Assembly: GCA_032378655.1 (NCBI GenBank)
Contig: JAVYJS010000021.1
Location: forward strand, 1-14,953
Source of the DNA: Arsenophonus melophagi
Lineage (GTDB): Bacteria > Pseudomonadota > Gammaproteobacteria > Enterobacterales > Enterobacteriaceae
Direction of reading: 5' to 3'
Length of the DNA: 14,953 nucleotides
How positions within the stretch are numbered: position 1 is the stretch's first letter; each line of letters begins with the position of its first letter. Position numbers and translations under genes: made by a program. The notes beneath the pieces were generated by a model. That model did no database searches. It saw only the letters and a program-made list of their open reading frames with translations, and was not told the origin of the DNA. This document shows positions 1 through 8,143 of the stretch, one piece after another.

Positions 1-313
1 TACTGTTAACCATGCTCTATTAACCATACTGAATAGTTCATGGAATTACATAACTTATCAATATACTATCAAGGTTATTGTACTTCATTTGTTTGTATTG
101 GTTTAGTTAGGTGGACATAAAACCCTAAATAATAGGGATTTTTTGAGATAGAGTTGATTTAATTCATGAATTCTTTGTAAAGTTTATAAAAACTAATTGC
201 TGCTTATTTTCTAACTTTTATTTTCGATGAAAACCATTGAAGTGGTCATAAGGTTTTATTATTCGCGACGTTTTATTATTTATTATTAGCAGTACCGATT
301 TAATTGTCTCGTT

Positions 314-338
314 GTTAGCTCTGATGATCAGAGCTAAC
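314..338. repeat. Perfect inverted repeat, 11-bp arms, 3-base loop
   Basis: GTTAGCTCTGA and its exact complement flank TGA. No T-run follows on either strand, so it is not a standard terminator. It lies in the hisJ-like relic where a block of the gene appears to be missing. Confidence 0.9.
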
Positions 339-390
339 CTATCGTTACTAAATCAGGTATACCTTATATCAAGGTTGTCCAGTGCATGAA

Positions 391-410
391 CCTATTATAT
401 TAATAATAGG
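391..410. repeat. Perfect inverted repeat, 8-bp arms, 4-base loop
   Basis: CCTATTAT, loop ATTA, ATAATAGG. AGTG at 381-384 and CACT at 411-414 could lengthen the stem across a six-base bulge. It lies inside the hisJ-like relic and has no T-run. Confidence 0.85.
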
Positions 411-727
411 CACTTTAGCATGAATAGCTAAAATAATACAAGACGTTTTTATGAGAAAACTCTTGTACTCGAAGAAGAATGTGGTTTTACTGAAGAAATT
501 CAGACCGGTATTGACTGATATTTAAAATTTTGTTATTAAAAAGCTGATCAGGCAGCCTAAGAGATAAAGGTAAAATAGTATATTCCATAAATCTATATTG
601 ATGATGCGATTTATACTGTTTTGTACCTAATTAAATACCAAAAGGTAGTTTTTTATTTTCATTAGATTAATTTGCAAGAAGCATTTTAATGATCTACTTA
701 TTACTACTTACTACATCAAAAAGACAA

Positions 728-1300
728 TTACTTCACATTCTGCCAGCGAGAAAATAAAGTTTGAGATAACATAATACCATACTGATCTAATACACGATTA
801 ATAGTTTGATCAACAATATCCTTTATTGTTTTTGGCCGATGATAAAAAGCCGGAATCGGGGGGAAAATGGTTGCACCAATTTCTATAACATGCATCATTA
901 ATCTTAAATGTCCTAAATGTAATGGAGTTTCTCTAATACCTAAAATTAATTTATGCTTCTCTTTTAACATCACATCTGCTGCACGAGCAATTAACGTATC
1001 ATTGTAACTATTTGCAATACTAGATAAAGTTTTTATAGAGCACGGCATAATAATCATGCCGGAAGTAATACATGATCCAGAAGAAATAGCAGCAGATATA
1101 TCCTTGTTATCATAAACAACATCAGCACTTGCTTGAACATCATGTATGTTATACGAAGTTTCTATAGCTATAGTTTGCTTAGCGGCTGAGCTAACAATTA
1201 AATGAGTTTCAACATCTGAAACAGAGCGTAAGACCTCAAGTAACCGAATACCATAAATTGCACCACTGGCGCCTGTAAATCCGATAATTATTCTCTGCAT
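728..1300 (-). CDS. ubiX: UbiX flavin prenyltransferase
   Basis: 190 residues, the normal enterobacterial length. UbiX joins a dimethylallyl group to FMN, making the prenylated flavin needed by the decarboxylase UbiD in ubiquinone synthesis; it acts in the cytoplasm. The N-terminal flavin-binding loop GFTGASGAIYG (residues 7-17), the internal ISSGS and PCSIKTL segments, the RETPLHLGHLRLM block and the C-terminal PAFYHRP segment are all present. The ATG at 1300 aligns with the E. coli start (MKRLIVGISGASG). It lies 176 bp downstream of purF on the same strand, its usual enterobacterial position. No frameshift or missing motif seen. UbiD is not in the window, so an intact ubiquinone route is inferred only from this gene's conservation. 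Confidence 0.97.
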   Translation of the reverse strand: MQRIIIGFTGASGAIYGIRLLEVLRSVSDVETHLIVSSAAKQTIAIETSYNIHDVQASADVVYDNKDISAAISSGSCITSGMIIMPCSIKTLSSIANSYNDTLIARAADVMLKEKHKLILGIRETPLHLGHLRLMMHVIEIGATIFPPIPAFYHRPKTIKDIVDQTINRVLDQYGIMLSQTLFSRWQNVK

Positions 1301-1423
1301 GGTTTCTTCTCAAGAAGAATGATAAAAAAATATAATTTACTATAATAGTTTCATTACCATTATATTATTAATAATATCTACTTTTGCTTGTTTGATGCAA
1401 AATTAAATAATAATTTAACATTC

Positions 1424-1447
1424 GTTGTAAATGTACAAATTTACAAC
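1424..1447. repeat. Hairpin between purF and ubiX, 9-bp perfect arms
   Basis: GTTGTAAAT, loop GTACAA, ATTTACAAC. It sits 30 bp past the purF stop. No U-tract follows, so it may be a processing or attenuation structure, or nothing. A second short palindrome, ATATTATTAATAATAT, is at 1362-1377. Confidence 0.7.
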
Positions 1448-1476
1448 TTCATGATATTCTGTTAATTGAATTATCC

Positions 1477-2940
1477 TTATGGAGCTTGGCAACGGAGATT
1501 AGCTAAACAATCTAGATAAGTTTGATCAATATCTTTCGTGACATAAATGCCATTAAAAACCGAACTTTCAAAAGTAGTAATATTGGGATTTTCCTCTCTA
1601 AGAGCAGAAATTAAATCAGAAAGATCCTGAAAAATTAAATCATCAGCGCCAATTATTTCACGAATTTCATCCACTTCACGTCCATGAGCAATTAGCTCAT
1701 TAACTGAAGGCATATCAATACCATAGACATTTGGAAAACGAACTTCTGGTGCTGCTGAAGCAAAATAGACTTTTTTAGCACCCGCTTCACGTGATAACTC
1801 AACAATCTGTTCAGATGTTGTTCCACGTACAATAGAATCATCGACCAACAAAACATTTTTATCGCGAAATTCTGCTCGATTAACATTCAGCTTACGACGT
1901 ACTGACTTATGTCGTTCTTGCTGCTCAGGCATAATAAAAGTGCGTCCAACATAACGGTTTTTAACAAAACCTTGGCGATACGGTTTACCTAAAATTCCAG
2001 CGATTTCTAACGCGCTATCACAAGAGGTTTCAGGAATCGGGATCACAACATCAATATCTAAATCCTGCCATTGACGAGAAATTTTAGCACCTAATTTTTG
2101 TCCCATGCGCAACCGAGCTCTATTAACTGATATGTTATCAATAAAAGAATCTGGTCTAGCTAAATAGACAAACTCAAAAAGACATGGAGTTAGTTGCGGA
2201 TTTTCAGCGCATTGATGAGAAAAGAGTTCCCCTTTTTCAGTGATATAAATTGCTTCTCCTGGTGCTACATCACGTAAAAATTGAAAAGAAAGAGTATCTA
2301 AAGCTACGCTTTCAGAAGCAACTATATACTCAGTTTTGCCTTTTTGTGATGTACGTTTACCAAGTACCAGAGGACGAATACCAAACGGATCACGAAATGC
2401 CACTAAACCATGAGCAATAATCATTGCAACGCAAGCATAAGCACCACGAACTTTGTTATGCATAGCACCAATGGCAGTAAAAATATTTTCTGGCGCAAGA
2501 GGAAAATGAGTAAACTGATCTAGCTCATGAGCTAAGACATTGAGTAAGATTTCAGAATCAGAAGAAGTATTGAGATGACGTCTGGCCGTTTCAAATAATG
2601 TTTTTCTTAATGCGCATGCATTAGTTAAATTACCATTATGAGCTAATGTAATGCCAAAAGGTGAATTCACATAAAAAGGCTGCGCTTCTGAAGCACTAAC
2701 ACTACCGGCTGTTGGATAACGAACATGACCGATCCCCATTTGACCTCGTAAACGTAGCATATGATGAGCGGCAAAAACATCTTTTACTAAGCCATTTGAT
2801 TTGCGTAGACGAAATTGTTGATTTTCATCAATCGTTGCAATGCCTGCAGCGTCTTGACCACGATGTTGAAGCACTATTAGTGCATCATAAATTGATTGGT
2901 TCACTGGCGTGAAGCCAGCAATACCTACAATACCACACAT
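1477..2940 (-). CDS. purF: Amidophosphoribosyltransferase (PurF)
   Basis: 487 residues. PurF makes 5-phosphoribosylamine from PRPP and glutamine, the first committed step of purine synthesis. The protein starts MCGIVG, so Cys2 becomes the N-terminal nucleophile of the glutaminase domain; HVRYPTAG and LAHNGNLTN are also in that domain. The phosphoribosyltransferase half has the PRPP motif VLLVDDSIVRGTTS (about 364-377). The match to E. coli PurF appears gap-free over most of the length. The C-terminus is about 18 residues shorter: the frame stops after NLRCQAP, and the following codons keep a faint trace of the usual tail. That tail carries no catalytic motif, so activity is expected. A Shine-Dalgarno AAGGAA (2948-2953) lies 7 bases from the ATG. 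Its start overlaps the end of cvpA. Confidence 0.98.
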   Translation of the reverse strand: MCGIVGIAGFTPVNQSIYDALIVLQHRGQDAAGIATIDENQQFRLRKSNGLVKDVFAAHHMLRLRGQMGIGHVRYPTAGSVSASEAQPFYVNSPFGITLAHNGNLTNACALRKTLFETARRHLNTSSDSEILLNVLAHELDQFTHFPLAPENIFTAIGAMHNKVRGAYACVAMIIAHGLVAFRDPFGIRPLVLGKRTSQKGKTEYIVASESVALDTLSFQFLRDVAPGEAIYITEKGELFSHQCAENPQLTPCLFEFVYLARPDSFIDNISVNRARLRMGQKLGAKISRQWQDLDIDVVIPIPETSCDSALEIAGILGKPYRQGFVKNRYVGRTFIMPEQQERHKSVRRKLNVNRAEFRDKNVLLVDDSIVRGTTSEQIVELSREAGAKKVYFASAAPEVRFPNVYGIDMPSVNELIAHGREVDEIREIIGADDLIFQDLSDLISALREENPNITTFESSVFNGIYVTKDIDQTYLDCLANLRCQAP

Positions 2941-3457
2941 CTACTACTTCCTTATCAGATAGCCAAATTGTTTTTTCCGATAAAAACTGGATATTTTTTT
3001 TAAAAAAATCACAAAACCATCGAATAATATAACTAAATTTTGGTATCAATTCAGAACGTTGCCAATCTTCATTTTTTAGCAATGGAACAAAAGTATCTAA
3101 AAAAAATAAAATAGCTGATACAATTAATATACCGCGCAATACACCAAAACAGATGCCTAACAATCGGTCAGTACCAGTTAATCCAGTTCTCTCAATTAAC
3201 AAACTAATTACATAATTGATTACAGCGCCTATAATTAACGTTACGATAAATAAGATCACAACGGCAATACTGTTTCTAATTAGCGGATCGCCGAAACGAG
3301 TTAGATAAGTTGACAGATAAGGATAAAATTGACTAGCAACAAAAAAAGCACAACTCCAAGTTATCAGTGATAACGTTTCTCGTACAAAACCGCGCATAAG
3401 ACTACTTAATGCAGAAAACCCAATAATAGCAATAATAGCGTAATCAATCCAAACCAT
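2885..3457 (-). CDS. cvpA: CvpA inner-membrane protein, C-terminally extended into purF
   Basis: The protein from MVWIDYAII aligns from its first residue with E. coli CvpA, so I place the start at 3457; in-frame ATGs at 3460 and 3481 would add eight unrelated residues. GGAT upstream is a weak ribosome site. Four hydrophobic membrane segments are visible, with conserved GFVRE, RTGLTGTDRLLG, ILFFLDTF and FSYIIRWF. CvpA is needed for colicin V production in E. coli; its exact role is unsettled, with links to membrane stress and cell division. About 191 residues against 162 in E. coli: the usual end (FLPRA) reads FLSEKTIW here and translation continues to 2885, so the last 18 codons overlap purF in another frame. 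The extra tail is polar and unlike the family, pointing to loss of the original stop. Confidence 0.93.
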   Translation of the reverse strand: MVWIDYAIIAIIGFSALSSLMRGFVRETLSLITWSCAFFVASQFYPYLSTYLTRFGDPLIRNSIAVVILFIVTLIIGAVINYVISLLIERTGLTGTDRLLGICFGVLRGILIVSAILFFLDTFVPLLKNEDWQRSELIPKFSYIIRWFCDFFKKNIQFLSEKTIWLSDKEVVDVWYCRYCWLHASEPINL

Positions 3458-3492
3458 CATGTTAATCCAAACATTAAGCATTTAGCATCACT

Positions 3493-3527
3493 GTTTGCAT
3501 TTTAGCAAACACTCAAAAAACTTGAGT
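3493..3527. repeat. Two adjacent short hairpins upstream of cvpA
   Basis: GTTTGC/GCAAAC (3493-3510, loop ATTTTA) is followed directly by ACTCAA/TTGAGT (3511-3527). They lie in the 196 bp between dedD and cvpA. On the plus strand the second is followed by TAGATTTTTT; on the transcribed minus strand no T-run follows, so a terminator role for dedD is not supported. Confidence 0.5.
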
Positions 3528-3653
3528 TAGATTTTTTCTAAAATCCAAAAAGTTATAGTGAGCAATAAATGATCATCATTGTATGAGTAATTCATAAAAT
3601 CACATATTATCAATATATTTTGTCAGCGACATACCAAATTAAGGTGTATAGCT

Positions 3654-4271
3654 TCAAGGTTTATAGCTTTGTGTCTGGCCCTGTAAGCCAGTTAAATCTT
3701 CTAGTTCTTGTAAACTGGACTGTAATTTTTCTCTCGACACATGTGGACCAATAAAAATTTTGGTCAATTGACCGTGAATCGGTACTGATGGTTCAGTATA
3801 GACATGATACCCAGATAAACGTAATTTAGCGATAATCTCTTCTACTTTTTTTGCATTTTTTAAGACACCCAATTGAATAATATAAGCCTGAGCTTTTGGA
3901 ATTTTTGATTTTTTATTCAACATAGTCGCTTTGTGTGGCACTAAGAATGAGTTTTCAACTTGTACTATGAGTTTTGATTTTCTTGATTGTTGATTTAATT
4001 GGTGATTTGTTAATTTCGTTTTAGCATCAGAAATAGCTTCAGCAATTATTCCTGGTGCAATACTTTCTTTTGGTGTCACTAGTGGATGATTGTGAATGGG
4101 GGGAATAGGTTCAATTTTATATTCATCACTTACTTTAAAGAGCAAAGGGATCCCTACAAATTCAGAACTATTATATTTCTTATTACCATCCAGCAATACT
4201 GGCAATACAGTAAAACTAACTACAACGATTACAATTGTTCCTACCAAACGCTTTTGAAACTTACTGGCCAA
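3654..4271 (-). CDS. dedD: DedD, SPOR-domain cell-division protein, TTG start
   Basis: 205 residues (E. coli 220). DedD is an inner-membrane protein of the division septum whose periplasmic SPOR domain binds denuded peptidoglycan. The N-terminus MASKFQKRLVGTIV matches E. coli almost residue for residue and leads into one membrane helix (about 10-27). A low-complexity periplasmic linker follows, shorter and far less proline-rich than in E. coli, and then the SPOR domain from about residue 125 (AYIIQLGVLKNAKKVEEI ... IFIGPHVSREKL). The start codon is TTG, directly after the TAA stop of folC (TAATTG, no spacer). The next in-frame Met lies far inside the protein, so TTG must be used. AAAAGGAAG inside the end of folC is a good ribosome site, which suggests translational coupling with folC. 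Confidence 0.95.
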   Translation of the reverse strand: MASKFQKRLVGTIVIVVVSFTVLPVLLDGNKKYNSSEFVGIPLLFKVSDEYKIEPIPPIHNHPLVTPKESIAPGIIAEAISDAKTKLTNHQLNQQSRKSKLIVQVENSFLVPHKATMLNKKSKIPKAQAYIIQLGVLKNAKKVEEIIAKLRLSGYHVYTEPSVPIHGQLTKIFIGPHVSREKLQSSLQELEDLTGLQGQTQSYKP

Positions 4272-5543
4272 TTAAAACTTCCTTTTCTGAAGTTGTATTA
4301 CTTCAGAGACAGTATAAAATGAACCACAAACCGCTACAATATCCTCTTCATTAGCTGTATCAATTGCTTGAAACCAAGCATCTTTAACCGTATTAAACTG
4401 GTAAGATGAATCAACATATTGTGCTAATTGTGCAACGTCAGCGCCGCGTATTGCGTTTAATGAAGCGAAATACCATCTATCAACTTGTGGAGCAAGATAA
4501 GATAAAGTACTTTTTATATCTTTATCAGCTAACATAGCGATAATGGCATAAACTTTCGTATTTTTCTTCCTAGGTAAGTAAGAGAGTTTTTCAGCTAAAT
4601 AGGCGGCTGCATGGGGATTGTGTGCAACATCCAGAATTACATGCGGTTTCTGGCAGATAATTTGAAAACGGCCGGGTAATTTTGCCCGAATTAATCCATG
4701 GTGAATTGCTTGCAAGGATATAGCTTGACTAATGGTATTATCATCTTTGATTAAACAATCAATAATAGCCAATGCCGTGGCAGCATTTTCCAATGAAAAA
4801 TGTGGCAAAGGTAACTTCTTAAAATCGCGCCAAATGGATTTCCAACACCACTGATTATGGTGTTGCGAAAATTGCCAATCTATACCAGAACGAAATAATT
4901 TTGCTCCAACAACTTGAGCGACCTTGTTAATTGAATTTGGTATCTCCGGTTCACCTACAACCGCATAGCGTCCAGAACGAAAAATACCAGCCTTTTCATA
5001 GCCAATCTGTTCACGATCACTACCAAGCCAATCAAGATGATCCAGTGCAACATTTGTAATGGCAGCAACAGTCGTATCTACAATATTGGTTGCATCAAGC
5101 CTGCCACCTAATCCGACTTCTAAAATAACTACATCAAGGTTTGCTTCTTTAAATAATTTTAATGCAGCTAATGTACTGTATTCAAAATAAGTCAATGTAG
5201 TTGTACCGCGTTTTGATTCAATATCAGAAAAAACGCGACAAAATTCCTTTTCAGACAAAGTATTACCTTTGATCCTCACACGCTCAGTATAATCCAATAG
5301 GTGCGGAGAGCTATAAACACCAACTTTTAGTCCTGCTTCAATTAAAATTGATTCAAGTATATGGCAAGTAGTGCCTTTACCATTGGTTCCTGCAACCGTA
5401 ATAACTTTTGGCGCTGGATTTAAAAGATCTAATTGACGAGCAACAATACTAATCCTCTCCAACCCCATATCGATAGTTTTATTATGCTGATTGGTTAAAT
5501 AAGTTAACCAGCTTCTTAAAGAAGAGTTCACTCTTTTGAACAT
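4272..5543 (-). CDS. folC: FolC, dihydrofolate synthase / folylpolyglutamate synthase
   Basis: 423 residues from the ATG at 5543, matching the E. coli length (422). FolC adds glutamate to dihydropteroate and then lengthens the glutamate tail of folates, using ATP. The nucleotide loop TVAGTNGKGTTC, SSPHL, the Mur-ligase-family block EVGLGGRLDATN, ALDHLDWLG and, in the C-terminal domain, DVAHNPHAA are intact. A TTG four codons upstream (5555) is in frame, but ATG at 5543 aligns with the E. coli start and has GGAT 8 bases before it. Second gene of the accD-folC-dedD group: 103 bp after accD and contiguous with dedD. With folE, it keeps two steps of folate synthesis in this window. Confidence 0.97.
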   Translation of the reverse strand: MFKRVNSSLRSWLTYLTNQHNKTIDMGLERISIVARQLDLLNPAPKVITVAGTNGKGTTCHILESILIEAGLKVGVYSSPHLLDYTERVRIKGNTLSEKEFCRVFSDIESKRGTTTLTYFEYSTLAALKLFKEANLDVVILEVGLGGRLDATNIVDTTVAAITNVALDHLDWLGSDREQIGYEKAGIFRSGRYAVVGEPEIPNSINKVAQVVGAKLFRSGIDWQFSQHHNQWCWKSIWRDFKKLPLPHFSLENAATALAIIDCLIKDDNTISQAISLQAIHHGLIRAKLPGRFQIICQKPHVILDVAHNPHAAAYLAEKLSYLPRKKNTKVYAIIAMLADKDIKSTLSYLAPQVDRWYFASLNAIRGADVAQLAQYVDSSYQFNTVKDAWFQAIDTANEEDIVAVCGSFYTVSEVIQLQKRKF

Positions 5544-5646
5544 CAAAAGATCCAAAAAATAATTGTTATTACTAATTAAATGTATTGTCCATGCCAGATT
5601 TCTTACGACAAGATACTTTAGATCCTTGTTAACTAAGGAATAATAT

Positions 5647-6516
5647 CTATTGATTTTTTTCTTGAACGATTTGATGAGTTAATATAGCTAATATTTTTGC
5701 TAATTTATCTCGCATTGCAGGCCGTCTTACGATCATATCAATTGCGCCTTTTTCAATTAAAAATTCACTGCGTTGAAAGCAATCTGGCAATTTTTCACGT
5801 ACTGTTTGTTCAATAACTCGTGGGCCTGCAAAGCCAATTAACGCTTTAGGCTCAGCGATATTAATATCTCCTAACATGGCTAAACTTGCTGATACCCCAC
5901 CCATTGTTGGGTCTGTAAGCACTGAAATATAAGGAAGTCCGTGTTCTTGCATTTTTGCAAGAGCTGCGCTGGTCTTTGCCATTTGCATTAACGATATTAA
6001 TGCTTCTTGCATGCGAGCACCACCGCTAGCAGAAAAACAAACTAATGGACAATGATCTTCCAGTGCTTGCTCAACCGCACGTACAAAACGTGCTCCAACG
6101 ACTGAAGCCATTGATCCGCCCATAAAAGCAAATTCAAAAGCTGATGCAATAATCGGTATACCTTTAATTGTACCTTTCATCACAATTAAGGCATCTTTTT
6201 CTCGTGTTGTTTTTTGTGCTGCTGATATTCGATCTTTATATTTCTTTGAATCACGAAATTTTAAAATATCTTTTGGTTCTAATTCACTCCCCAATTCTTC
6301 TGTTTTCTCTGTATCTAGAAGAGCAGCGAGACGTTGGCGTGCAGAAATGCGCATATGATGATCACATTTTGGACATACGCCTAAATTACTTTCTAATTCG
6401 GCACTGTATAGAAATTGCCCACAGCTATCACATTTTGTCCAAACTCCTTCAGGAATATGTACCTTACGAGTCTGGGTAATATTTCTCTTGCTAAGAATCT
6501 TTTCAATCCAACTCAT
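5647..6516 (-). CDS. accD: Acetyl-CoA carboxylase carboxyltransferase subunit beta (AccD)
   Basis: 289 residues (E. coli 304). AccD with AccA forms the carboxyltransferase that moves CO2 from biotin on AccB to acetyl-CoA, giving malonyl-CoA for fatty-acid synthesis. The zinc ribbon has all four cysteines (Cys29, 32, 48, 51). The crotonase-like core keeps FMGGSMASVVGARFVRAVEQ, the oxyanion-hole segment SASGGARMQEA, DPTMGGVSAS and IGFAGPRVIEQTVRE. The end lacks the variable, proline-rich tail of E. coli AccD, which is not catalytic. The ATG at 6516 matches the E. coli start (MSWIE) and has AGG about 9 bases upstream. First gene of the minus-strand cluster; the dedA relic lies upstream as in E. 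coli. Confidence 0.98.
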   Translation of the reverse strand: MSWIEKILSKRNITQTRKVHIPEGVWTKCDSCGQFLYSAELESNLGVCPKCDHHMRISARQRLAALLDTEKTEELGSELEPKDILKFRDSKKYKDRISAAQKTTREKDALIVMKGTIKGIPIIASAFEFAFMGGSMASVVGARFVRAVEQALEDHCPLVCFSASGGARMQEALISLMQMAKTSAALAKMQEHGLPYISVLTDPTMGGVSASLAMLGDINIAEPKALIGFAGPRVIEQTVREKLPDCFQRSEFLIEKGAIDMIVRRPAMRDKLAKILAILTHQIVQEKNQ

Positions 6517-6536
6517 GAATAGACCTTTTATCTAAA

Positions 6537-6567
6537 ATTATATTAGTAGTATCATTTTTAATTGCAA
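6537..6567 (-). promoter_or_regulatory. Possible promoter of the accD-folC-dedD cluster
   Basis: On the minus strand a perfect TATAAT (6537-6542) lies about 20 bases before the accD start, with TTGCAA (6562-6567) 19 bases further up. The spacing is long, and AT-rich DNA offers such boxes by chance. Confidence 0.3.
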
Positions 6568-6599
6568 TCAACTATTCAATAATGGTGCAAACATATAGC

Positions 6600-6879
6600 A
6601 GATCAAAACTATTTTGAGCATAAAAACTATCTCTTCTTAGTTTGACAACTAAGATTATTTAATAAATAATTAATACTATACTCAACATAGTATTATAAAT
6701 CAAAGCAATAATTCTTAATATTATTATAAAATAAATCTTTATATTGATACTTTCTAATACTATTAATACTAGGGACAATGAATAATAGCTAGTCACTGTT
6801 GACAGCTAAAAAGGCATAATAGTTAATTAAGTATAGAAAGTCATGAAAACCAAACAATCAATATATCTAATAAATCCAT
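6600..6879 (-). pseudogene. dedA: Relic of dedA
   Basis: On the minus strand, ATG at 6879 begins MDLLDILI, like the DedA start MDLIYFLI, then hits stops. After a frameshift, LESINIKIYFIIILRIIALI (about 6757-6698) aligns without gaps with the DedA segment LETNDLNVHMMVVLMLIAAI: six identities and many I/V/L/M, T/S and D/N exchanges. Upstream, LLCLFS resembles LILFCE. The last segment (..IILVVKLRRD) could be the C-terminal helix and basic end. About half of the 219-residue gene is missing. DedA-family proteins are membrane proteins of the envelope, some acting as undecaprenyl-phosphate or phospholipid transporters. dedA directly precedes accD in E. coli, and this relic lies exactly there, on the right strand. 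Hydrophobic, AT-rich sequence makes chance matches easier, so the shared position matters. Confidence 0.5.
6671..6695. repeat. Perfect inverted repeat, 9-bp arms
   Basis: TAATACTAT, loop ACTCAAC, ATAGTATTA, within the dedA relic. A second short hairpin, CTTAGTT/AACTAAG with loop TGAC, is at 6636-6653. Confidence 0.8.
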
Positions 6880-7323
6880 AATAAAATAAGAAATTTAAGA
6901 ATACATCATTCATATTTTACACACCTAAACAGTAAGCATAGGCACCTGAAAGAATACATGTGCTTTGTGAATGGGATTTATCCCATATGAGATATTGATA
7001 AATCTAGGAGGAATAATATTTTGAATACAATAAGTTACTGAAGTTAAGTGTAGTAAAGTCAGCAACTGTTTGTTAATGACTGTAAGAAAAAATGTTCTTT
7101 TGCTTTATGTTTCTACTGTAAAACATACGTGTCTATTGAGTTAATGGGCTTTTGCCTCTATTAGGTGTTGAGACAATTACAGTTAATTCTTGCTGCTTAA
7201 GTTAAAAATAAGGATATAATTAGTCAATTATCTATTTAGATCAATATAGATACTTTATATCAGTAATATAAAAAGGATAGAATTAACTCCTAATATAAAA
7301 ATAAGTGAGATATAACAAATATC
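6880..7323. other. Unassigned non-coding DNA between the dedA relic and folE
   Basis: No frame longer than about 30 codons and no RNA gene seen. The ancestral genes here would be truA (minus strand, before dedA) or something on the folE side. A minus-strand stretch ending in QVPMLTV* at 6925 vaguely resembles the TruA C-terminus but is too short to call. ATGGGAT/ATCCCAT (6971-6986) is a small hairpin. AGGAGG at 7007-7012 is a strong ribosome-site-like hexamer with no open frame behind it. Confidence 0.5.
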
Positions 7324-7352
7324 TTGTAAAGATAGATTGTTGTAACTAGGAT
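7324..7352 (+). promoter_or_regulatory. Possible folE promoter
   Basis: TTGTAA (7324-7329), a 17-base spacer and TAGGAT (7347-7352) make a plausible sigma-70 promoter, four of six consensus bases in each box, ending 64 bases before the folE start. Not unique in this AT-rich stretch. Confidence 0.28.
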
Positions 7353-7416
7353 AGATGATATCCATTGATTAGATATTTAATTTGATAAATGTCATATGTT
7401 ATTGTTGGAGTATTCT

Positions 7417-8085
7417 ATGTCAACAATCAGTCAAGAAGCCCGCCTTGTGCGTCAAGCGCTTGAAGCTTATAGTCTCGAAACACCACTTTTTAGTCATTCT
7501 CTGAGTGCAAATAGACGTAAACAAAAGATTGAAGTATGTATGGGTAGAATTATGCATCTACTTAATCTTGATCTTAACGATGATAGTTTAGCGGACACAC
7601 CCAAGCGTGTTGCTAAAATGTATGTTGACGAAATTTTCGCTGGCCTTGATTATAACAATTTTCCAAAAATTACCTTGATTGAAAATAAAATGGATTTTGA
7701 TGAAATGGTAACAGTACGTGATATTACATTAACCAGTTTTTGTGAGCATCATTTTGTTGCCATTGATGGCAAAGCCACAGTAGCTTACATTCCAAAGGAT
7801 AAGGTTGTTGGTTTATCGAAAATAAATAGAATTGTTCAATTCTTTTCGCACCGACCACAAGTTCAAGAACGCTTAACTCAACAGATTTTAATTGCGCTCC
7901 AAACTTTGTTGGAGACAGATGATGTTGCTATTTCAATTGATGCTGTTCATTTTTGCGTAAAAGCTAGAGGGGTTCGTGATATAAGCAGCAGCACAATGAC
8001 AACAGCGCTTGGAGGATTATTTAAATCTAGTCACAATACTCGTCAGGAATTTTTACGAAATATTTCTCGTATCCGTAATTGCTAA
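7417..8085 (+). CDS. folE: GTP cyclohydrolase I (FolE)
   Basis: 222 residues from the ATG at 7417, equal to E. coli FolE. The start is set by GGAG at 7407-7410, six bases upstream, and by the match to the E. coli N-terminus; an in-frame ATG at 7396 would add seven unrelated residues. FolE converts GTP to dihydroneopterin triphosphate, the entry step of folate synthesis, as a toroidal decamer with a zinc ion. Zinc ligands are present: Cys109 and His112 in FCEHHF, and the cysteine of HFCVKARGVRD (about 180). GKATVAYIPKDKVVGLSKINRIVQFF and RPQVQERLTQQI are nearly identical to E. coli. It stands alone on the plus strand, divergent from accD. In E. coli it lies elsewhere, followed by yeiB, whose relic is seen downstream here. 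Confidence 0.97.
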   Translation: MSTISQEARLVRQALEAYSLETPLFSHSLSANRRKQKIEVCMGRIMHLLNLDLNDDSLADTPKRVAKMYVDEIFAGLDYNNFPKITLIENKMDFDEMVTVRDITLTSFCEHHFVAIDGKATVAYIPKDKVVGLSKINRIVQFFSHRPQVQERLTQQILIALQTLLETDDVAISIDAVHFCVKARGVRDISSSTMTTALGGLFKSSHNTRQEFLRNISRIRNC

Positions 8086-8143
8086 TGAATATTTTGCCAT
8101 AGCAAAAACTGTTCTGTTATTCCTATAAAATTCTTACCTATTA

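Larger units (their letters stand above)
165..684 (-). pseudogene. hisJ: Relic of a HisJ/ArgT-type periplasmic amino-acid-binding protein gene
   Basis: No open frame remains, but the minus-strand frame from 684 downwards aligns in order with what I recall of enterobacterial HisJ/ArgT. PFGI*LGTKQYKSH (645-604) matches GFDIDLAKELCKRI; QYRFME (600-583) matches QCTFVE; SLRL...KILNISQYRSE (about 564-499) matches SLKA...MSSLSITEKRQQE with the same spacing from SL to the second block. Weaker traces follow: HW near 384-379, PDL near 357-349, and a tail resembling the ADGTYEKLAKKYF region. Stops are scattered and large blocks are missing. HisJ/ArgT proteins capture histidine, lysine, arginine and ornithine for the HisQMP importer, and in E. 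coli the gene follows ubiX on the same strand, exactly as here. I cannot separate hisJ from argT. The assignment rests on remembered sequences and shared position, so moderate confidence. Confidence 0.5.

Noticed and set aside
123..144. Small terminator (CCCTA/TAGGG plus T-run) on the plus strand
   Set aside because: Only a 5-bp stem, and no plus-strand gene upstream in the window.
531..600. HisM-like membrane segment on the minus strand
   Set aside because: A hydrophobic stretch in another frame resembled the HisM C-terminus, but the HisJ reading of the same bases is longer, collinear and in the right place.
7007..7012. AGGAGG ribosome site of a hidden gene
   Set aside because: No start codon at proper spacing opens a frame of more than a few codons.
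6925..7080. Remains of truA on the minus strand
   Set aside because: QVPMLTV* and a LLTLLHLTS stretch only faintly resemble the TruA end. The position would fit, but the matches are too short.
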